A DNA stretch of 35,952 nucleotides from contig JALEGB010000092.1 in assembly GCA_022760355.1 (NCBI GenBank), forward strand, positions 1-35,952. The letters are read 5' to 3'. Shown here piece after piece: positions 24,956-32,414 of the stretch; the first letter of the stretch is position 1; every line of letters starts with the position of its first letter. This DNA is from Neomegalonema sp. (lineage in GTDB: Bacteria > Pseudomonadota > Alphaproteobacteria > Rhodobacterales > Rhodobacteraceae). The translations under genes were made by a program, and so were the position numbers. The notes beneath the pieces were generated by a model. It was not told the DNA's origin, did not search any database, and was given only the letters and a program-made list of their open reading frames with translations.

Positions 24956-24984
24956 GAAATATGTCGAGCCGCGTCACGGGTCAA
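24956..24984 (-). promoter_or_regulatory. Housekeeping promoter of groES-groL
   Basis: On the minus strand: TTGACC (-35, plus coordinates 24979-24984), 17-bp spacer, TATTTC (-10, 24956-24961). Transcription would start near the CIRCE element, which fits repression by HrcA. No well-spaced sigma-32 promoter was found. Confidence 0.75.
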
Positions 24985-25195
24985 GACCCTGGCGCGCGAT
25001 TGACGAATAAACTTGCGCAAAACTGGAATGAAAGGCGTGTTGAAGCGTGGAAAGGGCTTGTTAACCCTTATTTCCGACAGGTTGCTGGAGCGAAAATTTA
25101 ACCAGGGCGACGGCTGACCGATTCGTTTTCGGCAATTGGCTGGCGCCGTCCGCGCAGGCCGACGAGCGCGATTAAGGGCGGTGGGCGAGGGTGAG

Positions 25196-26554
25196 ATGGA
25201 AGAAAAGACAAAAGCTGCGATCGATACAGCGGCGCCGGGTTGGGCCGACACTGTGCTAGAGGCGAGCCTGTTCGATGTGCAGCTATGGCGGCTGGTTGTG
25301 GCGCTTGGCCTTATCGTTGGGGTCTATTTCCTGCGCGGGCCTCTGGCGGCATTGTTTCGCCGCGTGGCGGAGGCGGGCGCGCGACGAACGGAGACGCCGC
25401 TCGACGATAAGATTGGCGAAGCGCTTGAGCCGCCGCTTGGCTTGTTCGCCAACGCGCTTTCGTTCTTCGCAGCAACACAGATTCTGCAACCGACAGGGTT
25501 GGCCAGCATGCTGGCGCAGCATGTGACAACGACCCTCTTCGCCGTGAGTCTGTTCTGGGCGCTGCTGCGACTTTTGCCGACCTTTGGCATGCTGCTTCGG
25601 AGTTGGGACCGGGTGCTCACATCCGAGCTCGCTTGTTGGACGGAGCGGATTGTGCGGGTCGCCATCTGGCTGATCGCCGGCGCGACAATTCTGGAAATCT
25701 GGGGCGTACGCGTGGCGCCGATTATTGCGGGTTTCGGTCTTGTCGGCGTTGCGGTCGCGCTCGGCGCGCAGGATCTATTTAAAAACCTGATATCCGGCGC
25801 CTTGATCCTGACCGAGAAGCGGTTTCGCGTCGGCGACTGGGTGAAGATTGACGGGGTGGTGGAAGGCACGGTTGAGGCGATCAACTTCCGCTCGACCAAA
25901 GTGCGCCGCTTTGACAAGGCGCCCGTATACCTGCCGAACAAAGAGCTGGCGGATGGCGCGGTCACGAACTTTGGCGAAATGACCCATCGGCGCATTTTCT
26001 GGCGCGTTGGGCTCGAATATCGGAGCTCAGCGGCGCAGTTGCGCGCCATTCGCGACAAGGTCGAAGCCTTTATCCGTGAGGATGGGCGTTATCTTGTGCC
26101 GCCACATGGCACGCTGCTGGTGCGTATTGATCAGTTCGCCGACAGCTCAATTGATCTGCTGGTCTATTGCTTCACCAAAACGCGCGACTGGGCGGACTGG
26201 CTGAAGATCAAGGAAGAGCTGTTGCTGTTCATCAAGCAGACTGTTGAAGAGGCGGGCACTGGCATCGCCTTCCCGAGCCGTACGCTCTACATTGAACAAA
26301 GCGCTGACTCTTCTGAGATGGCTTCGGCGCCCGCACTGGCGGCGGACGGGGCTGAGCGGGTCGCGGCGCCGACGGCGAAGACAGGCGCAAAACCGCGCGC
26401 AGCTTCGGCGCGGGCGAAGCCAAAAACGACTAGCCGTTCACGCAAATCCGCGGCGAAGACCGCGGAGAAAAGCGGGCCTGCTGACGGCCCTGTCGACGGG
26501 TTGCGCGACGCGCCGGAGGGGGAGAGCGCCGGTCCGACCGCCGAGGCGTCCTGA
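25196..26554 (+). CDS. MscS-family mechanosensitive channel with basic C-terminal tail
   Basis: An inner-membrane channel of the MscS family, 452 residues. The ATG at 25196 follows GAGG by five bases. Several hydrophobic spans occupy about residues 25-200, then the pore helix region (IIAGFGLVGVAVALGAQDLF) and beta domain (KRFRVGDWVKIDGVVEGTV). The segment STKVRRFDKAPVYLPNKEL is typical. The last 70 or so residues are rich in Ala, Lys, Arg, Ser and Pro (TAKTGAKPRAASARAKPKTT), unlike standard MscS, and are probably disordered; they may bind nucleic acid or membrane lipids. It is unrelated in length to the other MscS at 17335-18216. It is upstream of, and convergent with, the DUF3429 gene. Confidence 0.92.
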   Translation: MEEKTKAAIDTAAPGWADTVLEASLFDVQLWRLVVALGLIVGVYFLRGPLAALFRRVAEAGARRTETPLDDKIGEALEPPLGLFANALSFFAATQILQPTGLASMLAQHVTTTLFAVSLFWALLRLLPTFGMLLRSWDRVLTSELACWTERIVRVAIWLIAGATILEIWGVRVAPIIAGFGLVGVAVALGAQDLFKNLISGALILTEKRFRVGDWVKIDGVVEGTVEAINFRSTKVRRFDKAPVYLPNKELADGAVTNFGEMTHRRIFWRVGLEYRSSAAQLRAIRDKVEAFIREDGRYLVPPHGTLLVRIDQFADSSIDLLVYCFTKTRDWADWLKIKEELLLFIKQTVEEAGTGIAFPSRTLYIEQSADSSEMASAPALAADGAERVAAPTAKTGAKPRAASARAKPKTTSRSRKSAAKTAEKSGPADGPVDGLRDAPEGESAGPTAEAS

Positions 26555-26582
26555 GCCGCGAGGCGCGAAATGCTGGGGCGGC

Positions 26583-27029
26583 CTAAGCGGCGACTGTCGG
26601 CGCGAGCAACGCGAGTATCGCGCCGGCGCTGAGCGGTATCCGCAGGCGCAGCCACCAGGGCGGCGTCTCACCGGCCCGACAGGCGCGCCAATCCTCGATC
26701 AGCATCGCCGCCAGGCCGGCCGCGAGCAAGGGCCCGACGATGTTGGGCAAGCCGATCCATAGAGCGCCGCCGGCGAACAGCGACGGCGTGACGGAGATCG
26801 CCAGTGCGCGCGAGGTCGCCCCATCGCCATACCCAGCGCAGCTAAAGCCCCATCGACAGCCGCCCAAGAAAGAAAGGATCACCGCGCCATAAATATGGAG
26901 CGCGTGCAAAGCTGAGGCGCGGGCGGCGTCTTGGAGGGCGATCGCCAGGGCGGCGAGCGCAAAGAAAGGCGTTAGCCCGGCGGCGCCGTAGATCCACACA
27001 GTGACGGGAGGGCTGCTGCTGTTCATCAT
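26583..27029 (-). CDS. DUF3429 family membrane protein
   Basis: A 148-residue membrane protein with about five hydrophobic segments, resembling the DUF3429 family. It begins MMNSSSPPVTVWIYGAAG, followed by LTPFFALAALAIAL. The segment HIYGAVILSFLGGCRWGF carries the family-like GA-x-I-LSFLGG core; WIGLPNIVGPLLAAGLAAM and IPLSAGAILALLAP are further spans. The frame stays open to 27212, but the leading part looks non-coding. ATGs at 27035, 27029 and 27026 are all possible; AGGA spaced five bases before 27029 favours it. Function is unknown. It ends 28 bp from the convergent MscS gene. Confidence 0.75.
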   Translation of the reverse strand: MMNSSSPPVTVWIYGAAGLTPFFALAALAIALQDAARASALHALHIYGAVILSFLGGCRWGFSCAGYGDGATSRALAISVTPSLFAGGALWIGLPNIVGPLLAAGLAAMLIEDWRACRAGETPPWWLRLRIPLSAGAILALLAPTVAA

Positions 27030-27035
27030 CGCCAT

Positions 27036-27650
27036 CCTACGGTTCGTATCATGGGTCTTGGTCGCCCCGGAGATAGTAGCGCGGATGCGCCGCTGTAAAG
27101 CTGCGCCGCCATACGGATGGTCGAGAGTCGAGAGCCAAGAGCTCTCGAATGTCAGTCCCAACTGCGCGGTCCGCCCTGGCCCAAAAGGAGCTTTCTTCCG
27201 GATCGGTCGCAAGCTCTCTCACGATTCTGATCAGGATTTCTTGCGTCGCTCCGCGCCCATTGTCAGAATGGCGCAAAATACGCAGCGACAGCGGCATGTC
27301 TGGTCTTCTGCGCGACGCCGGAGCTCTAATCGCGCGGTTCTATCGCCAGATTGGGCGTCCGCGGAATTCGGACCCTCCCGGTCGTGGCGCGTCATTTGGC
27401 GGCCTAATGCTGAAATCGTTAGACGGGCGCCCGGCTGAGCGTGTGACAGATTTTTTCAGGTAAACTGCCTCGCTCGGGCGGAAAATCGCAAAAAACTGCC
27501 CGCGCATGTTCCGAAACGGGTCGAAAAGCGCGTATTTTCTATGTTGGAGCAGTGGCTGTTAAGTGGCTGTAAAGCGGTAAATGCGAAGTTCATAGGCGTA
27601 AACGCGGCATTGCGCCGTCAAATTAACCCGGCTCAAGAGGCTCGAGACCG
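27036..27650. other. Gene-poor stretch with hairpin and direct repeat
   Basis: About 615 bp between the divergent DUF3429 and TipF-like genes. It holds a perfect 8-bp hairpin TCGAGAGC/GCTCTCGA at 27128-27148 and an 11-bp tandem repeat at 27552-27573. A short minus-strand frame (27049-27297, 82 codons) has a weak SD but no recognised features and is not called. No RNA gene or mobile element is evident. The part from about 27480 to 27620 is relatively AT-rich and probably holds the TipF-like promoter. Confidence 0.6.
27552..27573 (+). repeat. 11-bp tandem repeat, possible CtrA-like site
   Basis: GTGGCTGTTAA (27552-27562) is followed at once by GTGGCTGTAAA (27563-27573), one swapped base pair. 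The junction reads TTAA-N7-TAAA (27559-27573), near to the CtrA site TTAA-N7-TTAA. It lies about 80 bp before the TipF-like gene, a class that is under cell-cycle control in Caulobacter (from memory). The match is imperfect, so regulation by CtrA is only a suggestion. Confidence 0.3.
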
Positions 27651-29576
27651 ATGGAGCGCTGGAGCGCTAGCTTGATTTATCCTCTGACCGCCTGCGTTGT
27701 GGGCGTTGTCGCCGCTTTCGCCTTCGCAGCCGTCGAGGCCCCGATTTGGGCGTCTTTTACGATCGGTCTATCAACGACGGTCGGCGCCTTGGCGCTGCGA
27801 AATTGGTGGATTGGGGAAGAGGAGCGGCCGCTGTTGGCTGAGGAGCTTCTCGGCCTCCATGAAGCGATCGACGCTTTGCGATCAGACGCGCAAGAGCTGC
27901 GCGACATGATGAATGACGCCGTCGAACTGGCGGACTATCGGATCTCCGAAGAGACGGGCGCGCCGGGCGCGGACAGTACGCTGTTTGCCGGCGGGCCAGT
28001 CGATCCGGCCATGGCGGAGCGTGCGGCGCGGCACGAAGCACAGCTTGCGGAGACGCGCCGGCGCTGCTCAGCTTACGAAGCTCAGATTGCATTGCTCGAA
28101 GCGCGGATCGTCGCGCTTGAAGAGGTGGTGGATGAGGAGCCGGCGCAAGATCCGACCCCTTTCATGGATCGCTTTATGGAGCGGATGGATGAGCAGGAGG
28201 CGCAGGCGCGCAAGCTGATGGAGGCGCTGTCGCTGGCGATCGAGGCGACCGGGCGCAACTCAGAGCGGCTGCGTCAGCTGGAGGGGGGCGATCAGCGTCT
28301 TGCGCCAGCTGTCGAGCAGGATCTGAGCCCATCCGCCGCGCCGACAGAGACTGATCGCAAGGCGGCCGCCGAGCCCGAGCCTCTGTTAGCGCGCGACATG
28401 ACGCCCGCCCTTTCGCAGCCTGAAGCGCAAGCGCCGCCCAAATACAAGCTGGCGAAACCGGGCAAGCCCATTTGGGATGGCGCCGACCCGCGGTCCGACC
28501 TGGCCGCCTCGGCGTCAGAGGCGCCGCACGCGAAGGCGGACGCGGCCGCCCCAACATCCTCTGAGGTTCGCGCGCGGACCGCGACGCCGACCGAGCTGAT
28601 GGCGTCGATGGGGCTTTCCGACGCGTTTGGCGGATCGCCTGCGCCACGGGCGCCCGACAAGCTTGAGCCGTCCGCGGAGACTGAGCCGGGGGCGCCGTTT
28701 GTGCTCTCAACGCCAAAGCCTCCGCCCCCCGCCGCTTCTCAGATGATAACGACCCCCGAGGCGGCCGGCCCGCGCGCGATTCCGGCGCCGCGTGTTCAGG
28801 CGTCTGCGCCGAAATCTGAGCCAAAGCTGGCTGCGCCGACCCCGTCGATCGCGCCCGCTGATGATATGGGGCGCGGCGCGTCTCAGCCGTTTGGCGACGC
28901 GCCGGTTCCAGCCATGCTCAGCCCCGCCGGCGCGGCGCTCGGCGAGGACGTGATGCGGGTTCAGCCGGTTTTTCGGGCCGAGACGCAGGAAGTCCGCTTC
29001 TTGGAGGTTCTGTGCGACGCTGAAGATGAGGCGGACTGCGAAGCTGGCGCGCTGCTGGAAAAAGCGATGACGCTGGCGGCGCGTTTCAAACCACGGAGCG
29101 AGCGGATCGCCGCGCTCTTTAAAATTGGCCTGGGCGCGTTGCGCACGGACGCCACGCTGGGGCCGTTGCTGGCGACATTGCGGGCCGACCCGGCGGTCGC
29201 CGCGCTGCTGACCCCAGCTCTGCCTCACAAAGATCTTGCTCAAAGCAGCGATCAAGATTTCGCGCTGATGCGCAGATTGTCGGACGCGGGCGTTCGATTT
29301 GCGTTGCGCGACGTCGATGCGGCCCAGCTTGATCCAAGTCGAGCCGCCGATGCTGGCGTGCGCTTGATTTTGCTGGAGAGCGTCGCGGTCGCCGAGCGCG
29401 AGGCGCAGGAGCCTGGCGCGTTGCGCCGCCTCGCTCAACGTCTCGCCCAACGCGGCGTTTCGGTTGCCCTGACGGGCGTGGAGCGAGGGCCGGTGCTTGA
29501 TCTGGCGGCGGCGGAGCCGGGCGTGCTGGCGCAGGGGGCGGCGCTTGCGGAGCCGCGGCGTATTCGCGTGAGCTGA
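27651..29576 (+). CDS. TipF-like membrane protein with degenerate EAL domain
   Basis: A 641-residue protein. Two membrane spans are near residues 8-50 (YPLTACVVGVVAAFAFAAV, SFTIGLSTTVGALAL). Coiled-coil or helical regions follow around 60-105 and 125-220 (AERAARHEAQLAETRRRCSA). A Pro/Ala/Glu-rich low-complexity linker runs from about 230 to 430. Residues 436-641 look like a degenerate EAL domain: VQPVFRAETQEVRFLEVL has EVL in place of EAL, and LSDAGVRFALRDVD and RGVSVALTGVER match later EAL segments. Catalytic residues are largely absent, so it probably senses c-di-GMP rather than cleaving it. TipF in Caulobacter, with this order of domains, helps flagellar assembly; here the linker is much longer. 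A HAD protein and ribF follow. Confidence 0.6.
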   Translation: MERWSASLIYPLTACVVGVVAAFAFAAVEAPIWASFTIGLSTTVGALALRNWWIGEEERPLLAEELLGLHEAIDALRSDAQELRDMMNDAVELADYRISEETGAPGADSTLFAGGPVDPAMAERAARHEAQLAETRRRCSAYEAQIALLEARIVALEEVVDEEPAQDPTPFMDRFMERMDEQEAQARKLMEALSLAIEATGRNSERLRQLEGGDQRLAPAVEQDLSPSAAPTETDRKAAAEPEPLLARDMTPALSQPEAQAPPKYKLAKPGKPIWDGADPRSDLAASASEAPHAKADAAAPTSSEVRARTATPTELMASMGLSDAFGGSPAPRAPDKLEPSAETEPGAPFVLSTPKPPPPAASQMITTPEAAGPRAIPAPRVQASAPKSEPKLAAPTPSIAPADDMGRGASQPFGDAPVPAMLSPAGAALGEDVMRVQPVFRAETQEVRFLEVLCDAEDEADCEAGALLEKAMTLAARFKPRSERIAALFKIGLGALRTDATLGPLLATLRADPAVAALLTPALPHKDLAQSSDQDFALMRRLSDAGVRFALRDVDAAQLDPSRAADAGVRLILLESVAVAEREAQEPGALRRLAQRLAQRGVSVALTGVERGPVLDLAAAEPGVLAQGAALAEPRRIRVS

Positions 29577-29824
29577 CGCGCGCGTAGTCTCGATCGCCGC
29601 GCTGCGGCGTCATCTTGCGTGGCCGAGCGGGGCGCCGGTTTGTTGCGGGCGCGAAACGCGTCAATGGCGCGGCCTCGCTGCTGGATTTATGTCGTCGCGT
29701 CTCCGCTGTCGTTGACAGCCGTCAGTCTCGCGCTTCATGTCCCCGCGATCAAAGATGAAATTGCTGCGCGACGCCGCGCTGGGCTTCTGCTCCGCCGGCG
29801 GCGCGCCTGAAGGGGGACGGTTGA
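29577..29824. other. Intergenic stretch with nothing recognised
   Basis: A 248-bp space between the TipF-like gene and the HAD gene. It contains a short tRNA-like string (TGGCCGAGCGG at 29620-29630) but no anticodon arm or acceptor stem, so no RNA gene is called. A 63-codon frame at 29619-29810 lacks any protein-like features. GGGGGA near 29812-29817 serves as SD for the next gene. Confidence 0.5.
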
Positions 29825-30715
29825 GTGACCGACCAAATCGAGCCGCGCATTCTTTCCAACATCAGTGAAATCCAGGCGGGCTATGATGCGCTGCTCTGCG
29901 ATCTTTGGGGATGTCTTCACAATGGCGTGAGCCCCTATCCAGCCGCCATAGACGCGTTGCGGTCCTTTCGGGCTCAGGGCGGTGTGGTTATCCTGCTCAC
30001 AAATGCGCCGCGGCCGCACGGCCCTGTGCGCCGTCATCTGCTGAATATGGGCGCGCCTGAAGACGCGTTTGACGCGATTGTCTCTTCGGGCGACGCGACG
30101 CGGGCCGAGGTCGCCTCCGGGCGTCACGGCGCGCGCATTCACGCCGTTGGCCCGTCGCGCGACACCTCGCTTTGGGAAGGTCTTCCGGTCGAGATCGTTG
30201 GTCAGTCAGAGGCTGACGCGATCCTGTGCACCGGCCTGAATGATGATGAGACTGAAACCCCCGACGATTATGCGGATCTGGTCGCAGATGGGGTGGCCCG
30301 TAATCTGCCCTTTGTGTGCGCAAATCCAGATATTGTTGTCGATCGCGGCGAAAGGCGTCTATATTGTGCTGGTGCAATCGCTCAGCGCTATGAAGAGGCG
30401 GGGGGGCGCGTGATCCTTTGCGGTAAGCCGCACGCGCCGATTTATGAGCTGGCCCTAGCCGAACTGGCGCGCCTGCGCGGGAAGCCTGTGCAGAAAGAAC
30501 GTGTGCTGGCGGTTGGCGACGGCATTGCGACTGACGTGCTCGGCGCGGAGCTGGCGGGCCTAGATTGCGTATTCGTCACTGGCGGCCTCGCGATGGCGGA
30601 GGTTGCCGCGGACGCCGCCGCCCCAGACCCGGAAAACCCTGATCCTGCGCGGCTTGGCGCTTATCTCGCACGCCATGGTCGCGCGCCTGCATTTGCGATC
30701 GGCCGCTTAAGGTAA
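29825..30715 (+). CDS. HAD-superfamily subfamily IIA protein (TIGR01459-like)
   Basis: A 296-residue haloacid dehalogenase-fold protein. It starts at GTG 29825, with a purine-rich SD (GGGGGA) seven bases before. Motif I is LLCDLWGCLHNG: the first aspartate is present, but the second, normally the general acid, is tryptophan, as I recall is usual in TIGR01459 proteins. Motif II threonine is in LLTNAPRP, the lysine of motif III in LCGKPHAPIYELAL, and motif IV is AVGDGIATDVLGAELAG. It resembles NagD-type phosphatases but its substrate is unknown. It precedes the MaoC and ribF genes, an order seen in other alphaproteobacteria. Confidence 0.88.
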   Translation: MTDQIEPRILSNISEIQAGYDALLCDLWGCLHNGVSPYPAAIDALRSFRAQGGVVILLTNAPRPHGPVRRHLLNMGAPEDAFDAIVSSGDATRAEVASGRHGARIHAVGPSRDTSLWEGLPVEIVGQSEADAILCTGLNDDETETPDDYADLVADGVARNLPFVCANPDIVVDRGERRLYCAGAIAQRYEEAGGRVILCGKPHAPIYELALAELARLRGKPVQKERVLAVGDGIATDVLGAELAGLDCVFVTGGLAMAEVAADAAAPDPENPDPARLGAYLARHGRAPAFAIGRLR

Positions 30716-30723
30716 ATTGGGCG

Positions 30724-30742
30724 TATACGATTGTGTCGTATA
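30724..30742. promoter_or_regulatory. Perfect inverted repeat, possible operator or short terminator
   Basis: TATACGA (30724-30730), spacer TTGTG, TCGTATA (30736-30742). It starts eight bases after the HAD stop codon and lies about 60 bp upstream of the FNR-type box. A seven-pair AT-rich stem is weak as a terminator, and no T run follows, so a dimeric-regulator operator is equally plausible. Confidence 0.4.
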
Positions 30743-30799
30743 TGGCGCTCTTGACGCAATTATGTTTCTGAGTCATTTTCCGCACTGCAGTAAGGTGCT

Positions 30800-30813
30800 T
30801 TGATCTGCATCAA
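30800..30813 (+). promoter_or_regulatory. FNR/FixK-type binding box upstream of the MaoC gene
   Basis: TTGAT-CTGC-ATCAA (30800-30813) matches the FNR/FnrL/FixK consensus TTGAT-N4-ATCAA exactly. It ends 25 bases before the ATG at 30839, which is closer than in typical class II activation. A candidate promoter, TTGACG (30751-30756), 17-bp spacer, CATTTT (30774-30779), would place the box downstream of the start point, favouring repression. The downstream gene would then respond to oxygen. Confidence 0.6.
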
Positions 30814-30838
30814 GTGGAAACCTTCTGGGGATGCGAAC

Positions 30839-31312
30839 ATGGCTCAGAGCCGAACGTTGTACATTGATGAACTTGAGCCGGGCGTGTCTCGGTCGCGCGA
30901 AAAGATCGTCACGAAGGATGATATCCAATCCTTCGGCCATTTGTGCGGCGACCTGAATCCTGTTCATTTCGACGAAGACTACGCCAAGGGCACGATGTTT
31001 GGCGGCATCGTCGCGCATGGCATGATGTCAGCGGCGTTGTTCTCCGCAGTGATCGGACAGGATCTGCCTGGGCCTGGCGCCGTCTATATGGGGCAAACGC
31101 TGCGCTTTCGCGGCCCCGTGCGTCCGGGCGACCGTGTGTGCGCTGAATGTTCCGTAGTGGAAGTGAATCGAGAGAAGCGGCGCGTGACGTTGCGGTGTGA
31201 GGCGAGCGTCGATGGAAAAGTGGTGCTCGAAGGCGAGGCGCTGATCCTGGTGCCGAAGCGTCCTCAAGCTATTGCGACGGCGCAGCTTGCTTCCGAGGGC
31301 TGCACCACTTAA
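30839..31312 (+). CDS. MaoC-like (R)-specific enoyl-CoA hydratase
   Basis: A 157-residue hotdog-fold hydratase that adds water to trans-2-enoyl-CoA, giving the (R)-3-hydroxy form, as in PhaJ proteins. The start at 30839 (MAQSRTLYIDELEPGVS) is chosen over 30800, because the latter would lie inside the FNR-type box and adds an atypical N-terminus. The catalytic motif is CGDLNPVHFDEDYAK (Asp and His spaced as in the hydratase 2 motif), followed by GIVAHGMMSAALFSAVIG. It is upstream of ribF and downstream of the HAD gene. The role may be in acyl-CoA metabolism or PHA supply under low oxygen; this is inference. Confidence 0.9.
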   Translation: MAQSRTLYIDELEPGVSRSREKIVTKDDIQSFGHLCGDLNPVHFDEDYAKGTMFGGIVAHGMMSAALFSAVIGQDLPGPGAVYMGQTLRFRGPVRPGDRVCAECSVVEVNREKRRVTLRCEASVDGKVVLEGEALILVPKRPQAIATAQLASEGCTT

Positions 31313-31361
31313 TCCGACGGCCGGCGTCGGATTGCGCCGGGACCAGGATTGAGGCGCTGGG

Positions 31362-32351
31362 ATGCACATCCATAAGGGCGCGCCGGCACAGTGGCGCGCA
31401 AGTCTGGCGGCGGTGAAACGCCCGGCGTCCGTTGTGGCCATCGGCAATTTTGACGGCGTCCATTTGGGGCATCGGGCGCTTATCGGCGAAGCCGTTCGCC
31501 GCGCTGAAACGGCGGCCGATCGAGAGGCGGCGGTTTTGACCTTTGAGCCGCACCCGCGCAGCATTTTTCGCCCTGATGACGCCCCCTTTCGGCTCAGCCC
31601 GGCAAACCTTAAGGCTCGGCGGATTGCGTCGCTCGGCGTCAGGCGACTGTTCGTGGCGGATTTCGCGCCATCCTTATTCGGCCTTTCCGCCGAGCAGTTC
31701 GCCCGAGATGTGCTGAAGGGCGCGCTAAACGCGGCATGCGTCGTAACTGGCGAAGATTTTCGCTTCGGGTCGGGGCGTTCCGGCGATGTGGAGACCCTTC
31801 GCGCGTTTGGCGCCGCGCTAGGGTTCGAAGCGGTGACCGTGGCGCCCGTGCGCGGTGAAGGCTCCTCGTCGGAAATTTATTCGTCGACTTCCGCGCGTCA
31901 GGCGCTGCGCGACGGGCGGCCCATCGACGCCGCGCGCATTTTGGGCGATTGGCATCGGATTGAAGGGCGGGTGGAGAAGGGAGATCAGCGCGGGCGCCAT
32001 CTCGGGTTTCCGACCGCGAACCTTAGCTTTGGCGACGCGCTTCGCCCCGCCTTTGGCGTCTATGCGGCGCAAGTCGAAATACGGGATGGCGCATTCGCCG
32101 GGCGCTATGATGGCGTTGCGTCGATTGGGCTGCGCCCGACATTCGATGCGACGGTCGAAAATTTCGAAGTCCATCTGTTCGATTTTGACGGCGATATCTA
32201 TGGGGCCGAAATCTCGGCCGAACTCCGAGCCTTTTTGCGCCCTGAGCTAAAGTTCGATGATGTCAACGCGCTGATCAAACAAATGCGCATAGACTCGCAA
32301 GAGGCAAAAACGGCGCTTATGTCCAATCCTTCGCCATGGCGTGTGGATTGA
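31362..32351 (+). CDS. ribF: Bifunctional riboflavin kinase / FAD synthetase
   Basis: It phosphorylates riboflavin to FMN and adenylates FMN to FAD, in the cytoplasm. The product has 329 residues, normal for bacterial RibF. The N-terminal nucleotidyltransferase half starts VVAIGNFDGVHLGHRALI and includes TFEPHPRSIFRPDDAP and VTGEDFRFGSGRSGD. The C-terminal kinase half has GRHLGFPTANLSF and FGVYAAQVEI. ISAELRAFLRPELKFDD closes the protein, as usual. It lies 49 bp after the MaoC gene and 63 bp before plsC. FAD supply fits the flavin-using photolyase and oxidoreductase elsewhere in the window, though no shared control is visible. Confidence 0.97.
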   Translation: MHIHKGAPAQWRASLAAVKRPASVVAIGNFDGVHLGHRALIGEAVRRAETAADREAAVLTFEPHPRSIFRPDDAPFRLSPANLKARRIASLGVRRLFVADFAPSLFGLSAEQFARDVLKGALNAACVVTGEDFRFGSGRSGDVETLRAFGAALGFEAVTVAPVRGEGSSSEIYSSTSARQALRDGRPIDAARILGDWHRIEGRVEKGDQRGRHLGFPTANLSFGDALRPAFGVYAAQVEIRDGAFAGRYDGVASIGLRPTFDATVENFEVHLFDFDGDIYGAEISAELRAFLRPELKFDDVNALIKQMRIDSQEAKTALMSNPSPWRVD

Positions 32352-32414
32352 GCAGCCAATAACACCCAATTGTGGGCGCTGTCGTTGCCGCAGCTTCTGC
32401 CGGAGAAGATCAGA

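Noticed and set aside
25061-25066. Isolated TTAACC half-sites (also near 33310 and 4669) as CtrA sites
   Set aside because: Single half-sites without the second half at N7 are expected by chance.
27049-27297. An 82-codon minus-strand frame upstream of DUF3429
   Set aside because: It has a weak SD only, no recognisable motif and average composition; it could be real, but the evidence is too thin to call it.
29620-29630. TGGCCGAGCGG, like the D-arm of a serine or leucine tRNA
   Set aside because: No anticodon arm, T arm or acceptor stem can be formed around it.
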